Positions 1 to 7,016 of a DNA stretch of 64,000 bases are shown here, one piece after another (within the stretch, counting starts at the first letter, position 1; every line of letters starts with the position of its first letter). Made by a program: the position numbers and the translations under genes. This DNA comes from Xanthomonas arboricola pv. guizotiae (GTDB taxonomy: Bacteria > Pseudomonadota > Gammaproteobacteria > Xanthomonadales > Xanthomonadaceae). Location: NCBI RefSeq assembly GCF_002940205.1, contig NZ_MDSK01000005.1, positions 65,629 through 129,628 on the forward strand. Direction: 5' to 3'. The notes beneath the pieces were generated by a model. That model was not told the origin of the DNA, made no database searches, and was given only the letters and a program-made list of their open reading frames with translations.

Positions 1-46
1 AACCATTATTGCCAACTAATAAGCTGCTATCAAGCCTGACGCTGCT

Positions 47-90
47 TAACCTTCGTTGCAATTCAGTTGATAACGGAGGTTTACGCAATG
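47..90 (+). repeat. Leader repeat, copy 1 (shared with 2686-2730)
   Basis: The 44 bases ending at the start codon of the first gene are closely repeated before the traK-like gene. Both copies share TAACCTTCG, then the block TTGATAACGGAGGTTTACG, which contains a strong GGAGGT ribosome-binding site. The repeat ends at or just before each ATG, so it is most likely a duplicated translation-initiation and perhaps promoter segment. Confidence 0.75.
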
Positions 91-321
91 ACGATGGAAG
101 ACACGCTGCTGCAACGCTTCGGCCCGCTGCTGAGCATCGCGCAGCTCGCCACTGTCCTGGATCGTTCGCCTGATGGGTTGCGGATCAGCTTGCGAGCGAC
201 GAACGAATGGACGCAGCGGATCAACAAGGCCCGCTTGAAGATCGGCCGGAGGGTCTACTTCCGAACCTCGCAGATCGCCGAGGTGTTGAGTGACGAGTCC
301 CTGTACGGAACGGGGAACTGA
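88..321 (+). CDS. Small winged-helix/excisionase-like plasmid protein
   Basis: A 77-residue protein that I do not recognise by name. The start at 88 is chosen because GGAGGT lies 8 bases upstream; an in-frame ATG at 67 has no such site. The middle reads as a short DNA-binding fold: a helix around LLSIAQLATVLDRSPDGL, then a basic stretch ending in KIGRRVYFRTSQIAEVL, a pattern seen in excisionase-like or plasmid helix-turn-helix proteins. It ends 3 bases before repA, so it is probably cotranscribed with repA and repC and may regulate the replication operon. The DNA-binding role is inferred from pattern and context only. Confidence 0.6.
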   Translation: MTMEDTLLQRFGPLLSIAQLATVLDRSPDGLRISLRATNEWTQRINKARLKIGRRVYFRTSQIAEVLSDESLYGTGN

Positions 322-324
322 GGA

Positions 325-1203
325 ATGGCGATTGATGTACTGGCGGCGTTCGAGCACGAACCGCCGGTACTGGACTTCATATGGCCCGGCTTCCTTGCGG
401 GCACTGTCGGCGCGCTCGTCGCTCCAGGAGCCACGGGTAAGAGCTTCTGGGCGCTGGAAGCAGCCATGAGCATCGCATGCAGCGTCGCGGGTGGCGACCT
501 CGTTGGCCTAGCTCCCGCGCACACCGGGCGCGTGGTCTATTTGGCCGGGGAAGACCCTCCGCCGGCGCTGGTGCGGCGCATTCATGCCATCGGCCAGCAC
601 CTCGGGCACGCCGCCCGCCAGGCCATCGCAGAGAACCTCGCGCTTGAGCCGATCATGGGCAAACGCCTGAACGTCATGGACGATGCCCACTTGCGCCGCG
701 TCATCGAGTACAGCGCCGGGGCGCGGCTGATCGTGCTGGACACCCTGAGCCGCATTCACGCCCTCGATGAGAACAGCAACGGCAACATGGCCCACCTCGT
801 GGCCGTGCTGGAGCACGTTGCGGCCACCACGGGCGCATCCGTGCTCTACCTGCACCACGTCAGCAAAGGCAGCGCCCGCGAAGGGCAGACCGACCAGCAG
901 CAGGCAGCACGTGGCGCGTCCGCGCTGATCGACAACGCCAGGTGGTGCGGTTACGTCGCCCGGATGACCGAGGACGAAGCAAAGCGCCTCAGCGACCGCG
1001 CCCATGACCGGCAGCCAATCGGCAATGAGCGCCGCAGCTACTTCGTGCGTTTCGGCGTCAGCAAGCAGAACTACGACGCCACGCCGCTTGATCGCTGGTA
1101 CATGCGACATGCGGGCGGCGTTCTGGTGCCGGTGGAGCTGCACGAGGTCAGCAGGAATGAGGAGAAGGGGCGCGATGGCCGGAGGCGAGGCGATGGCTTT
1201 TGA
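325..1203 (+). CDS. repA: IncQ-type replicative helicase RepA
   Basis: A 292-residue RecA-fold ATPase that resembles RSF1010 RepA (279 residues), the hexameric 5'-3' helicase that unwinds the plasmid origin. Visible features are the Walker A GATGKS near residue 36, the phrase YLAGEDPPPALVRRIHA, the Walker B region RLIVLDTLSRIHALDE, and the sensor segment LYLHHVSKGS. Near the end, YFVRFGVSKQNY closely matches the RSF1010 protein. An AGGA site sits just before the ATG. It overlaps repC by 11 bases, the same repA-repC order as in IncQ plasmids. The primase RepB that completes an IncQ replicon is not in the window. Confidence 0.92.
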   Translation: MAIDVLAAFEHEPPVLDFIWPGFLAGTVGALVAPGATGKSFWALEAAMSIACSVAGGDLVGLAPAHTGRVVYLAGEDPPPALVRRIHAIGQHLGHAARQAIAENLALEPIMGKRLNVMDDAHLRRVIEYSAGARLIVLDTLSRIHALDENSNGNMAHLVAVLEHVAATTGASVLYLHHVSKGSAREGQTDQQQAARGASALIDNARWCGYVARMTEDEAKRLSDRAHDRQPIGNERRSYFVRFGVSKQNYDATPLDRWYMRHAGGVLVPVELHEVSRNEEKGRDGRRRGDGF

Positions 1204-2062
1204 CCTCACCCATGCCAGGCACGATCCGATGCACTGCTTGGTTCCCGGTCTGTTCCGCAGCCTCAAGCGCGGCGAACGGAAGAAGCTCAAGCTCGATGTG
1301 ACGTACCACTACGCCGAGAATGAGCAAGCACGGTTCGTCGGCTTCGAGCCTCTTGGCGCTGATGACATGCGGCTTCTGCAAGGTCTTGTGGCTCTTGGCG
1401 GGCCGAAGGGCATCATCCTGACGCCAGAGCCATCAGCGGATTTGCCGAAGCAGCTCCGTCTATTTCTTGAGCCGAAGTTCGATGCGGCAGGGCAGGATGC
1501 GCTTGTCGTGCGCGAGAGCATGACCAGTCTGCTAGGCGAAATCGGCTTGACCGATGGCGGCGACAACATCAGGGCGATCAAGGCGTGTTTGCTGCGCATG
1601 ACAAACGTGACAGTGATGGTCACCAAGGGGATCAGGCACAGATCTTTTCACCTGATGAGCCATGCCTTCGATGAGGGGGATGGACGGCTATTCGTGGCGT
1701 TAAATCCTCAGATTACGGAGGCGATTCTTGGGAGGCGACCGTATACCCGCATCGACATGGCCGAGGTACGGGCGTTACAAACCGACCCGGCCCGCTTGAT
1801 TCACCAGCGTCTATGCGGCTGGATCGACCCGGGCAAAGCCGGACGTGTGGAACTGGATACCCTTTCTGGTTACGTCTGGCCGGACGAGGCGAACGCCGAG
1901 GCCATGAAGAAGCGCCGCCAGAAGGTTCGCAAGGCTCTGGCCGAGCTTGCCGCCGTGGGCTGGAAGGTAAGCGAGTATGCGGTAGGGAAGTGGGAAATCG
2001 GCAGGCCAAAGCCCGTAGTAACGTTCCCCAATCTCCGTAGCAACGCTCCCCTTCACCCGTAG
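1193..2062 (+). CDS. repC: IncQ-type origin-binding initiator RepC
   Basis: A 289-residue initiator that resembles RSF1010 RepC (283 residues), which binds oriV iterons and opens the origin. Matching phrases run along its whole length: HARHDPMHCLVPGLFRSLKR at the N-terminus, PLGADDMRLLQGLVALGGP, and LIHQRLCGWIDPGKAG near residue 210. The start at 1193 is preferred because GGAGG lies 7 bases upstream and the reading aligns with known RepC; an ATG at 1175 is the alternative. Three 22-bp direct repeats begin inside the last codons and run past the stop, so the coding region and its own probable binding sites overlap. Confidence 0.92.
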   Translation: MAFDLTHARHDPMHCLVPGLFRSLKRGERKKLKLDVTYHYAENEQARFVGFEPLGADDMRLLQGLVALGGPKGIILTPEPSADLPKQLRLFLEPKFDAAGQDALVVRESMTSLLGEIGLTDGGDNIRAIKACLLRMTNVTVMVTKGIRHRSFHLMSHAFDEGDGRLFVALNPQITEAILGRRPYTRIDMAEVRALQTDPARLIHQRLCGWIDPGKAGRVELDTLSGYVWPDEANAEAMKKRRQKVRKALAELAAVGWKVSEYAVGKWEIGRPKPVVTFPNLRSNAPLHP

Positions 2063-2073
2063 CAACGTTCCCC
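2013..2073 (+). repeat. Three 22-bp iterons (candidate oriV)
   Basis: Three direct repeats with the pattern CCGTAGYAACGYTCCCC start at 2013, 2035 and 2057, a spacing of exactly 22 bases. The family knowledge is that RepC of IncQ-like plasmids binds iterons of 20-22 bp in oriV. Their position, overlapping the repC stop codon, differs from RSF1010. I infer that they are the RepC-binding sites. Confidence 0.8.
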
Positions 2074-2244
2074 GCCAGAAACTGGAAAATGCAATAACGG
2101 TGCGGGCTTGCGACCAGTCCGCGAATTCCATCCATGATCTTCCAAGATCATCCACTAGGCGCGGCACTTGTCGCCGCCCTTTAGGGCGACGCCAGGCCCT
2201 CGCCGATGAGGCGGCCTTCGGCCTTTAAGTTTTACGCCAGAAGG

Positions 2245-2269
2245 GCGGTCAGCCCCGACCGCTCTTTTT
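2245..2269 (+). terminator. Probable rho-independent terminator after repC
   Basis: GCGGTC and GACCGC form a stem around a six-base loop and are followed by TCTTTTT. It lies about 180 bases after the repC stop. Its T-tract runs into the KorB-type operator at 2267. Confidence 0.6.
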
Positions 2270-2279
2270 AGCGGCTAAA
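2267..2279. promoter_or_regulatory. KorB operator (OB) site 1
   Basis: An exact match to the 13-bp IncP KorB operator TTTAGCGGCTAAA. KorB is the ParB-like global repressor of RK2/RP4. No korB gene is visible in the window. Confidence 0.85.
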
Positions 2280-2286
2280 ACGCTGC

Positions 2287-2302
2287 GCCCCTCAAGTGTC
2301 AA
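2287..2302 (-). repeat. IncP oriV-type (TrfA) iteron, left copy
   Basis: On the minus strand this reads TTGACACTTGAGGGGC, which matches the TrfA-binding iteron pattern of the RK2 origin as I recall it. It is a perfect 16-bp inverted copy of the site at 2510-2525. Confidence 0.7.
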
Positions 2303-2316
2303 TGACTGGCGTTGTA

Positions 2317-2350
2317 TGTTGTATGTTGTAGCGCGCTACAACATACAACA
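2317..2350. repeat. 34-bp perfect palindrome
   Basis: Two 17-base arms, TGTTGTATGTTGTAGCG and its exact complement, meet without a spacer. Each arm contains the heptamer TGTTGTA twice, and one more unit precedes the palindrome. It lies between the two TrfA-type iterons and next to the KorB site, so a role in replication control, partition or resolution is plausible. I do not recognise the binding protein. Confidence 0.85.
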
Positions 2351-2414
2351 GTGCGATTTCGATGCCCGGTCGCATATGAGTCCGGCCCATTTTTTTTGCG
2401 CGCCGACCGAGCTG

Positions 2415-2440
2415 CAGCATCGTCATTTCTGGCGATGCTG
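2415..2440. repeat. GCATCG-N10-CGATGC palindromic repeat, copy 1
   Basis: CAGCATCG and CGATGCTG flank a 10-base spacer. Four more units with the same arms and the same 10-base spacing lie at 7306-7456. Two degenerate relatives follow here, ending at about 2465 and 2495, and share TTTCYGRCGATG. Confidence 0.75.
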
Positions 2441-2509
2441 GCCACCGTCACCATTTCCGACGATGACCACAGCCATCCCCGTTTCTGACGATGGCGACCG
2501 AACTGTCTG

Positions 2510-2525
2510 TTGACACTTGAGGGGC
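2510..2525 (+). repeat. IncP oriV-type (TrfA) iteron, right copy
   Basis: TTGACACTTGAGGGGC on the plus strand. It forms an exact inverted pair with 2287-2302, enclosing the 34-bp palindrome. No trfA initiator gene is present in the window. Confidence 0.7.
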
Positions 2526-2685
2526 CATGCTGGGAATCCCCCTGGGCCTACTCCCTCTTGGCGTTCAACTCTTCCGTGATGCTGACTGGACTGGCCATCG
2601 CTGTTTCGATGGGCGTGCTTGTGCCATCGGCTCCATGTCAACCAATTCGGCCAATTATTGGAATGTTGTGCCGGCCGGCACTCCG

Positions 2686-2730
2686 TAACCTTCGGAGTAG
2701 TTCAATTGATAACGGAGGTTTACGGACATG
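2686..2730 (+). repeat. Leader repeat, copy 2
   Basis: The second copy of the segment at 47-90, ending at the traK-like start codon. It carries the same AACGGAGGTTTACG ribosome-binding block. Confidence 0.75.
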
Positions 2731-3006
2731 ACGACGACAGAAAGCAGTTACCCGGACGAGCTGGCCGCGCGGCTCGCTCATAAGCAGCAGACTTCACAGC
2801 TAAAGCGCAGGGACTACTTGGCCGTGTTCATGGCGGTGCGCTCGGACGTGACGGCAGCGATGGAGGCTGGCTACGCGCTCAAGATCATCTGGGAATACAT
2901 GCGCGAGAGTGGACGCATTCCTTTCCGCTACGAGACCTTTCTGAAATACGTTCGCCAGCACATCACCAATGCGCCGCACGGTTCCACGAGTCAGAACACG
3001 AAGTGA
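2728..3006 (+). CDS. traK: oriT-binding relaxosome protein, TraK family
   Basis: A 92-residue protein of the IncP TraK type. In RP4, TraK binds and bends the oriT region to help the relaxosome open. The phrase FMAVRSDVTAAMEAGYALK followed by IWEYMRESGRIPF and YVRQHI matches the conserved part of that family. It is shorter than RP4 TraK (about 134 residues), lacking most of a C-terminal tail. The position supports the call: it sits directly before an RP4-like oriT, with traJ on the other side, although here both genes point the same way. The start at 2728 follows a GGAGG site 8-10 bases upstream. Confidence 0.82.
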   Translation: MTTTESSYPDELAARLAHKQQTSQLKRRDYLAVFMAVRSDVTAAMEAGYALKIIWEYMRESGRIPFRYETFLKYVRQHITNAPHGSTSQNTK

Positions 3007-3023
3007 GGAAAGAGCCGTGCTCA

Positions 3024-3080
3024 ATCGCTGCAAGCGCACGGCTGATGCACTGTTATTGGTTGTTGGATCGCTGCAAGCGC
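3024..3080 (+). repeat. 14-bp direct repeat pair beside oriT
   Basis: ATCGCTGCAAGCGC occurs at 3024-3037 and again at 3067-3080. Repeats here would suit binding sites for a relaxosome accessory protein such as TraK; that role is inferred from position. Confidence 0.6.
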
Positions 3081-3194
3081 GCGGAAATGGGCCATTTCCT
3101 TCCCGTTTTCACGCTGCGGACGCGCTGTTGCGCAGCAATAGGGCGCTTATAGCGCGAGATTCGATGAATCGTTCGATGCAAAAACAACGCCGAA

Positions 3195-3262
3195 AGGCGG
3201 GCAGGATAGGTGAAGTAGGCCCACCCGCAAGCGGGTTGTCCTTCTTCACTTCCCCTTATTCG
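3195..3262 (-). other. oriT: RP4-type origin of transfer (oriT) with nic site
   Basis: Read on the minus strand this segment reproduces the RP4 oriT core: an imperfect inverted repeat (GTGAAGAAGG ... CCTACTTCAC), which is the TraJ-binding region, followed by CTATCCTGCCCGCC containing the nic sequence TATCCTG|C. The predicted cut is between minus-strand positions 3202 and 3201. Flanking traK and traJ support the call. The relaxase TraI that would cleave here is not encoded in the window, so mobilisation would need a relaxase supplied from elsewhere. Confidence 0.9.
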
Positions 3263-3328
3263 CGCCGGGGGCGCTCAACGGGGCATCCTGCTCTGCGAGG
3301 CTGCCGGCTACCGCCGGCTGGAGAACGA

Positions 3329-3700
3329 ATGGACGACGAGAAGAGGGTCACGCGGAAGAACAGCCCGCCCATCAAGGTGTACTGCCTTCCCGAAGAGCGC
3401 GAGCTGATCGAGGAGAACGCCAAGAGGGCGGGGATTAGCGTTGCGCGTTACCTGCGCGACGTGGGCCAGGGCTACCAGGTCAAGGGCGTCATGGACTACC
3501 ACTACGTGCGCGAGCTGGTGCGCGTGAATGGCGACCTTGGCCGTCTGGGCGGCTTGCTCAAACTATGGCTCACCGACGACCCGCGCACGGCCCGCTTCGG
3601 CGATGCCACGATCCTTGCCCTGCTGGGTCGGATTGAGGCCACCCAGGACGATATGAGCCAGCTTATGAGGTCGGTGGTGCAGCCGAGGGCTAAACCTTGA
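3329..3700 (+). CDS. traJ: Relaxosome protein TraJ (oriT-binding, ribbon-helix-helix)
   Basis: A 123-residue protein, the same length as RP4 TraJ and clearly similar: SPPIKVYCLPEERELIE at the N-terminus, GDLGRLGGLLKLWLTDDP in the middle, then RTARFGDATILALLGRIE. TraJ binds the arm of the oriT inverted repeat next to nic and recruits the relaxase TraI. The start is the ATG at 3329, with GGAG upstream; the reading frame is open further 5' but that part crosses oriT. In IncP plasmids traI follows traJ; here a KorB-type operator and then trbJ follow, which marks a deletion or rearrangement. Confidence 0.93.
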   Translation: MDDEKRVTRKNSPPIKVYCLPEERELIEENAKRAGISVARYLRDVGQGYQVKGVMDYHYVRELVRVNGDLGRLGGLLKLWLTDDPRTARFGDATILALLGRIEATQDDMSQLMRSVVQPRAKP

Positions 3701-3704
3701 GCGT

Positions 3705-3717
3705 TTTAGCGGCTAAA
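3705..3717. promoter_or_regulatory. KorB operator (OB) site 2
   Basis: An exact TTTAGCGGCTAAA, 5 bases after the traJ stop. It could repress a promoter for trbJKL located in the following 250-base gap, or be a remnant of the lost junction. Confidence 0.85.
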
Positions 3718-3964
3718 TTACGGTGTGCTGGACGCGACACAAGGCCCTTCCAGGCCACAGGCCTGAGCGTTATCACCCTCGGGAGGACGCATAAGGCCAG
3801 GGGCACCCCATAAGGGCCGAGAACAGAAACACCGAAGTCCGGGCCTCAGTGCCAAGGGCGATACCGATTGGCTAGTGGCGTAGCTCTTCGATGAAACCTT
3901 GCTATGGGCAAGCGCGAGCTTGGTCAAGGCATTGCCTTTCTTTCATCGAATGGAGATTGCGACC

Positions 3965-4750
3965 ATGAAGCACGTCCGTTTTTTAGCGGCTAAAACCGCG
4001 CTCGCTGCCGTCCTGGCCGGCAGCATCATCATCACCCCGGCGCAGGCCGGCATCCCCGTCATCGACGGCGGCAACCTGGTGCAGAACGTCATGACGGCCA
4101 TCGAGTCGGTGGCGCAGACGCTCAAGCAGATCGAGCAGTACCAGACCCAATTGCAGCAGTACGAAAACATGCTGCAAAACACGATGGCCCCGGCGGCCTA
4201 CATCTGGGATCAGGCTCAGTCCACCATCAACGGGCTGATGAATGCCGTCAACACGCTGGACTACTACAAGAACCAGCTCGGCAGTCTCGACAACTACCTG
4301 GGCAAGTTCCAGGACGTGGCCTACTACCGTGGCTCGCCGTGCTTCTCGGCCGCCGGGTGCTCGGATGCCGAGCGCGCCGCGATGGAGCAAAACCGCAGCC
4401 TGGCGAGCGAGAGCCAGAAGAAGGCGAACGACGCACTTTTCAAGGGCCTGGAGCAACAGCAGCGCAACCTTACCGCCGATGCTCGCCAGCTGGAACGGCT
4501 CCAGTCCGCCGCGCAGGGCGCGACCGGGCAGATGCAGGCCATCGGCTTCGCCAATCAGCTCGCCGCCAACCAGGCAAACCAGCTCCTGCAAATCCGTGGC
4601 TTGCTGATCGCGCAGCAGAGTGCCGCGACCGCCAGGATGCAGGCCCAGGCCGACCTAGAGGCGCAACAGCAGGCCGCCGGCGCGACTTCCAGGGAATCCA
4701 GGATCGAGCGCACGGCCAGCCCGAGAAACTGGCTCGAACTGACCCGCTGA
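3965..4750 (+). CDS. trbJ: Conjugal transfer protein TrbJ (VirB5-like)
   Basis: A 261-residue secreted protein, the size of RP4 TrbJ. It begins with a signal peptide (basic KHVR, hydrophobic run, cleavage after PAQA near residue 28). Next come the TrbJ-type segment IPVIDGGNLVQN, a glutamine-rich helical region with KQIEQYQTQLQQYENMLQN, and two cysteines (SPCFSAAGC) in the middle. In IncP transfer systems it belongs to the mating-pair formation complex at the periplasm or pilus. GGAG lies upstream of the ATG. A complete KorB-type operator is embedded in codons 7-10. It is the first gene of a trbJ-trbK-trbL run; trbA to trbI are absent from the window. Confidence 0.9.
   Translation: MKHVRFLAAKTALAAVLAGSIIITPAQAGIPVIDGGNLVQNVMTAIESVAQTLKQIEQYQTQLQQYENMLQNTMAPAAYIWDQAQSTINGLMNAVNTLDYYKNQLGSLDNYLGKFQDVAYYRGSPCFSAAGCSDAERAAMEQNRSLASESQKKANDALFKGLEQQQRNLTADARQLERLQSAAQGATGQMQAIGFANQLAANQANQLLQIRGLLIAQQSAATARMQAQADLEAQQQAAGATSRESRIERTASPRNWLELTR
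3982..3994. promoter_or_regulatory. KorB operator (OB) site 3, inside trbJ
   Basis: An exact TTTAGCGGCTAAA within the signal-peptide codons of trbJ. Because the core is a 13-bp non-random sequence constrained by coding too, it is unlikely to be chance. Confidence 0.85.
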
Positions 4751-4765
4751 CGGAGGCCCTGCACC

Positions 4766-5035
4766 ATGAAAAAAACGATGCTGCTTGCCGGCTTCGTGGT
4801 GGTGCTGGTGGCCGGCTGCGACAACAAGCCGGCCATCCCGCCCATGCCCGAGGTCAATGACACCAACTGCCAGATCGAGGCGATCAAGAAGATCGAGGAC
4901 AGGGCCACGCGCGAGAAATTCGCCGGGTTGTGCTCGCGCCGGTCGCCGGCCGCCGGCGGCATCGCGCCGACCGAGAAGCCCATGAACTGGCTCGAACTGG
5001 CCGCCCCGAAAGACCAGAAGGAGGCGAAGCCATGA
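4766..5035 (+). CDS. trbK: Entry-exclusion lipoprotein TrbK
   Basis: An 89-residue lipoprotein whose signal sequence ends in the lipobox VAGC (cysteine near residue 18). The mature part is short and charged and includes CQIEAIKKIEDRATREKF, which fits TrbK of IncP plasmids. TrbK sits in the inner membrane of the recipient and blocks redundant transfer into a cell that already holds the plasmid. It lies between trbJ and trbL as in RP4, and its stop overlaps the trbL start (ATGA). If expressed it would protect this host from IncP-like conjugation. Confidence 0.85.
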   Translation: MKKTMLLAGFVVVLVAGCDNKPAIPPMPEVNDTNCQIEAIKKIEDRATREKFAGLCSRRSPAAGGIAPTEKPMNWLELAAPKDQKEAKP

Positions 5036-6693
5036 AAGCACTGCACAAGGCGGCGTTGATCGGCGTCGCTCTCGCGCTCTACTCCACCGCCGCATCGGCC
5101 CAGCTCACCAACCAGGGGATGCTTGACCAGGTGGTGACGGAGTTCGCCACGCGGGCCACGTCCTGGCAGACGGTGGTGATGAATGCCGCGATGTTCCTGT
5201 TCTGGACGCTGGGCACGATCTCGCTGGTTTTCACGTTCGGCTTCATGGCGCTGCGCAAGGCCGACATTGGCGAGTTCTTCGCCGAGTTCATCCGCTTCAT
5301 TCTGTTCTTCGGCTTTTTCCTCTGGCTGCTGCGCAACGGCCCCGCCTTCGCCAACTCGATCATCCAGTCACTGGCCCGGATCGGTGAGCAGGCATCCGGG
5401 GTGGCATCGGTGACACCCTCGGGCATCGTGGATATCGGCTTCATGATCTTGAAGCAGGCATTCACAAACTCGTCGATCTGGTCGCCCGTGGATAGCTTCA
5501 TCGGTGTGGCCTTGAGCGTTGGCATCTTGATCCTGCTGGCAGTTGTAGCGGTGAATATGCTGCTGCTGCTCGTCTCGGGTTGGCTGCTGATGTACGCCGG
5601 CATCTTCTTCCTCGGCTTCGGTGGGTCGCGTTGGACTTCCGACATGGCGCTCAACTACTACAAGACCGTGCTGGGCGTGGCCGTGCAGATCATGACGATG
5701 GTGCTCCTGGTCGGCATCGGGAACGACCTGCTTTCCAGCTTCTACGCCAGGATGAACACCGGAACGCTGAACTTTGAAGAGCTGGGCGTGATGCTGGTTT
5801 TCTGCGTGGCGTTGCTCATGCTGGTCAATCGTGTGCCCCCTCTCGTCGCCGGCATCATCACCGGGTCGGGTATCGGTGGCGCGGGTGGCATCGGCAACTT
5901 CGGCGCGGGTGCTGCCATCGGTGCCGCTATGGGCGCGGCGAGCATGGCCGCCGGTGCGGCAAGCGTGGCCGGCGCGGCCGTGATGGGTGGTGCAGCCTCG
6001 GCCGCCGGAGGTATGTCGGCGGTCAAGGCAGCGTTCGAGAAAGCGGGGTCGAGCGCCGGCGGTGAATCGGGCGGAATGCCCATGCTCGGCGGCGGCTCCG
6101 ACTCCGGCAGCGATGCAGGCTCGTTTGCGCGAGCTGCTGGCTTTGGTGGCGGGTCAAGCTCAGGTGCGGGCACCACTACACCACTTGCACAGGCCGCCGG
6201 TTTCGGCAGCAACTCGGGCAGCGGTGCCAGCGGATCGGGTGGCGGCAATGGGCAGCAGTCCGGTAAATCGGGTGGCGGTTCCATCTCGAAGGGTGGCGAC
6301 GAAGCCGGCAGCAAGAAAGCCCAGCAAGGCGGCCAGCAGGCCGCGCCAGGCAGCACCGGCCCCGGCTTGCTGGCCTCGGCCGCATCGGCGCTTGGCACGG
6401 CGGGCCGCGTGACGGCCGACGCCGGCGCGAACCTGATGCAAGGCGTCGGAGAGGTTGCGAAGGCCAAGGCGACGAGCATCCGCGATGCCGCTGTCGAACG
6501 CATCGCCGACACCACCGGCGGGAAGATCGCGGCGGCGATCAGGGCGAGCGCGGAGAGCGATCAGACCGCCGCTGTCGAGGCGGTGCCGACATTCGGCGGC
6601 AACAACCTGGCAGGGGCTGGTTCGGCCGCAGCCGATCCTGATGATGAAGTGGCCGCATTCGCTAACCGCGAGCACGGTAAATCGGAGGCGTGA
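5032..6693 (+). CDS. trbL: Conjugal transfer membrane protein TrbL (VirB6-like)
   Basis: A 553-residue polytopic inner-membrane protein of the mating-pair formation channel. A signal-like segment ends near ASA, and at least five strongly hydrophobic segments follow between about residues 45 and 290 (for example SVGILILLAVVAVNMLLLLV). From about residue 290 the protein becomes rich in glycine, alanine and serine with repeats of AAGFG type; this low-complexity tail is common in TrbL homologues. The start at 5032 has GGAGG 5-9 bases upstream and overlaps trbK. In the tail, PLAQAAGF and DDEVAAFANREH recur in modified form in the next small gene. Confidence 0.92.
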   Translation: MKALHKAALIGVALALYSTAASAQLTNQGMLDQVVTEFATRATSWQTVVMNAAMFLFWTLGTISLVFTFGFMALRKADIGEFFAEFIRFILFFGFFLWLLRNGPAFANSIIQSLARIGEQASGVASVTPSGIVDIGFMILKQAFTNSSIWSPVDSFIGVALSVGILILLAVVAVNMLLLLVSGWLLMYAGIFFLGFGGSRWTSDMALNYYKTVLGVAVQIMTMVLLVGIGNDLLSSFYARMNTGTLNFEELGVMLVFCVALLMLVNRVPPLVAGIITGSGIGGAGGIGNFGAGAAIGAAMGAASMAAGAASVAGAAVMGGAASAAGGMSAVKAAFEKAGSSAGGESGGMPMLGGGSDSGSDAGSFARAAGFGGGSSSGAGTTTPLAQAAGFGSNSGSGASGSGGGNGQQSGKSGGGSISKGGDEAGSKKAQQGGQQAAPGSTGPGLLASAASALGTAGRVTADAGANLMQGVGEVAKAKATSIRDAAVERIADTTGGKIAAAIRASAESDQTAAVEAVPTFGGNNLAGAGSAAADPDDEVAAFANREHGKSEA

Positions 6694-6695
6694 TC

Positions 6696-6953
6696 ATGAG
6701 ACGTAGTGGCTTTTTCGACTGCCTGGCGCTCGACCAGGTGCAGCGGCCGGCGGTGGAGTTTGAGCGGCCTGGCGATCAATCAACCGAGCTTGATGCAGCG
6801 GCGGAAGTGGCGGCCTTCATTGATCGCCCTGCCGCGTCTGCTATCGAGGCCACCAGACCGGCGGCCAGGTCATCAGGCAACAGCTACAGCGGCAGCAACA
6901 GGAACACGCCGCTGGCCGATGCCGCCGGCTTCTACAGCAGCGGCCAGCGATAA
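6696..6953 (+). CDS. Small protein resembling the TrbL C-terminal tail
   Basis: An 85-residue protein without a known domain. The ATG at 6696 has GGAGG 8 bases upstream; a GTG at 6690 overlapping the trbL stop is an alternative. Two phrases echo the TrbL tail just upstream: AAAEVAAFIDRP beside DDEVAAFANREH, and TPLADAAGFYSSGQR beside TPLAQAAGFGSNSG. It occupies the trbM position of IncP plasmids but does not look like TrbM. It may be a detached copy of the TrbL tail or an accessory partner; the function is unknown. Confidence 0.55.
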   Translation: MRRSGFFDCLALDQVQRPAVEFERPGDQSTELDAAAEVAAFIDRPAASAIEATRPAARSSGNSYSGSNRNTPLADAAGFYSSGQR

Positions 6954-7016
6954 GGCGCGCCGGCCGGCGTGGGGCCGGCCGACACTTCCACAACCCACCT
7001 ACCATAGAGGTGAAGC

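Noticed and set aside
2013..2073. A CRISPR-like array at the repC end
   Set aside because: Only three repeats of 17 bases with 5-base gaps; these are iterons, not repeat-spacer units, and no cas gene is present.
2316..2731. Short plus-strand reading frames between repC and traK
   Set aside because: They run through palindromes, iterons and the leader repeat; composition is not protein-like and start sites are absent.
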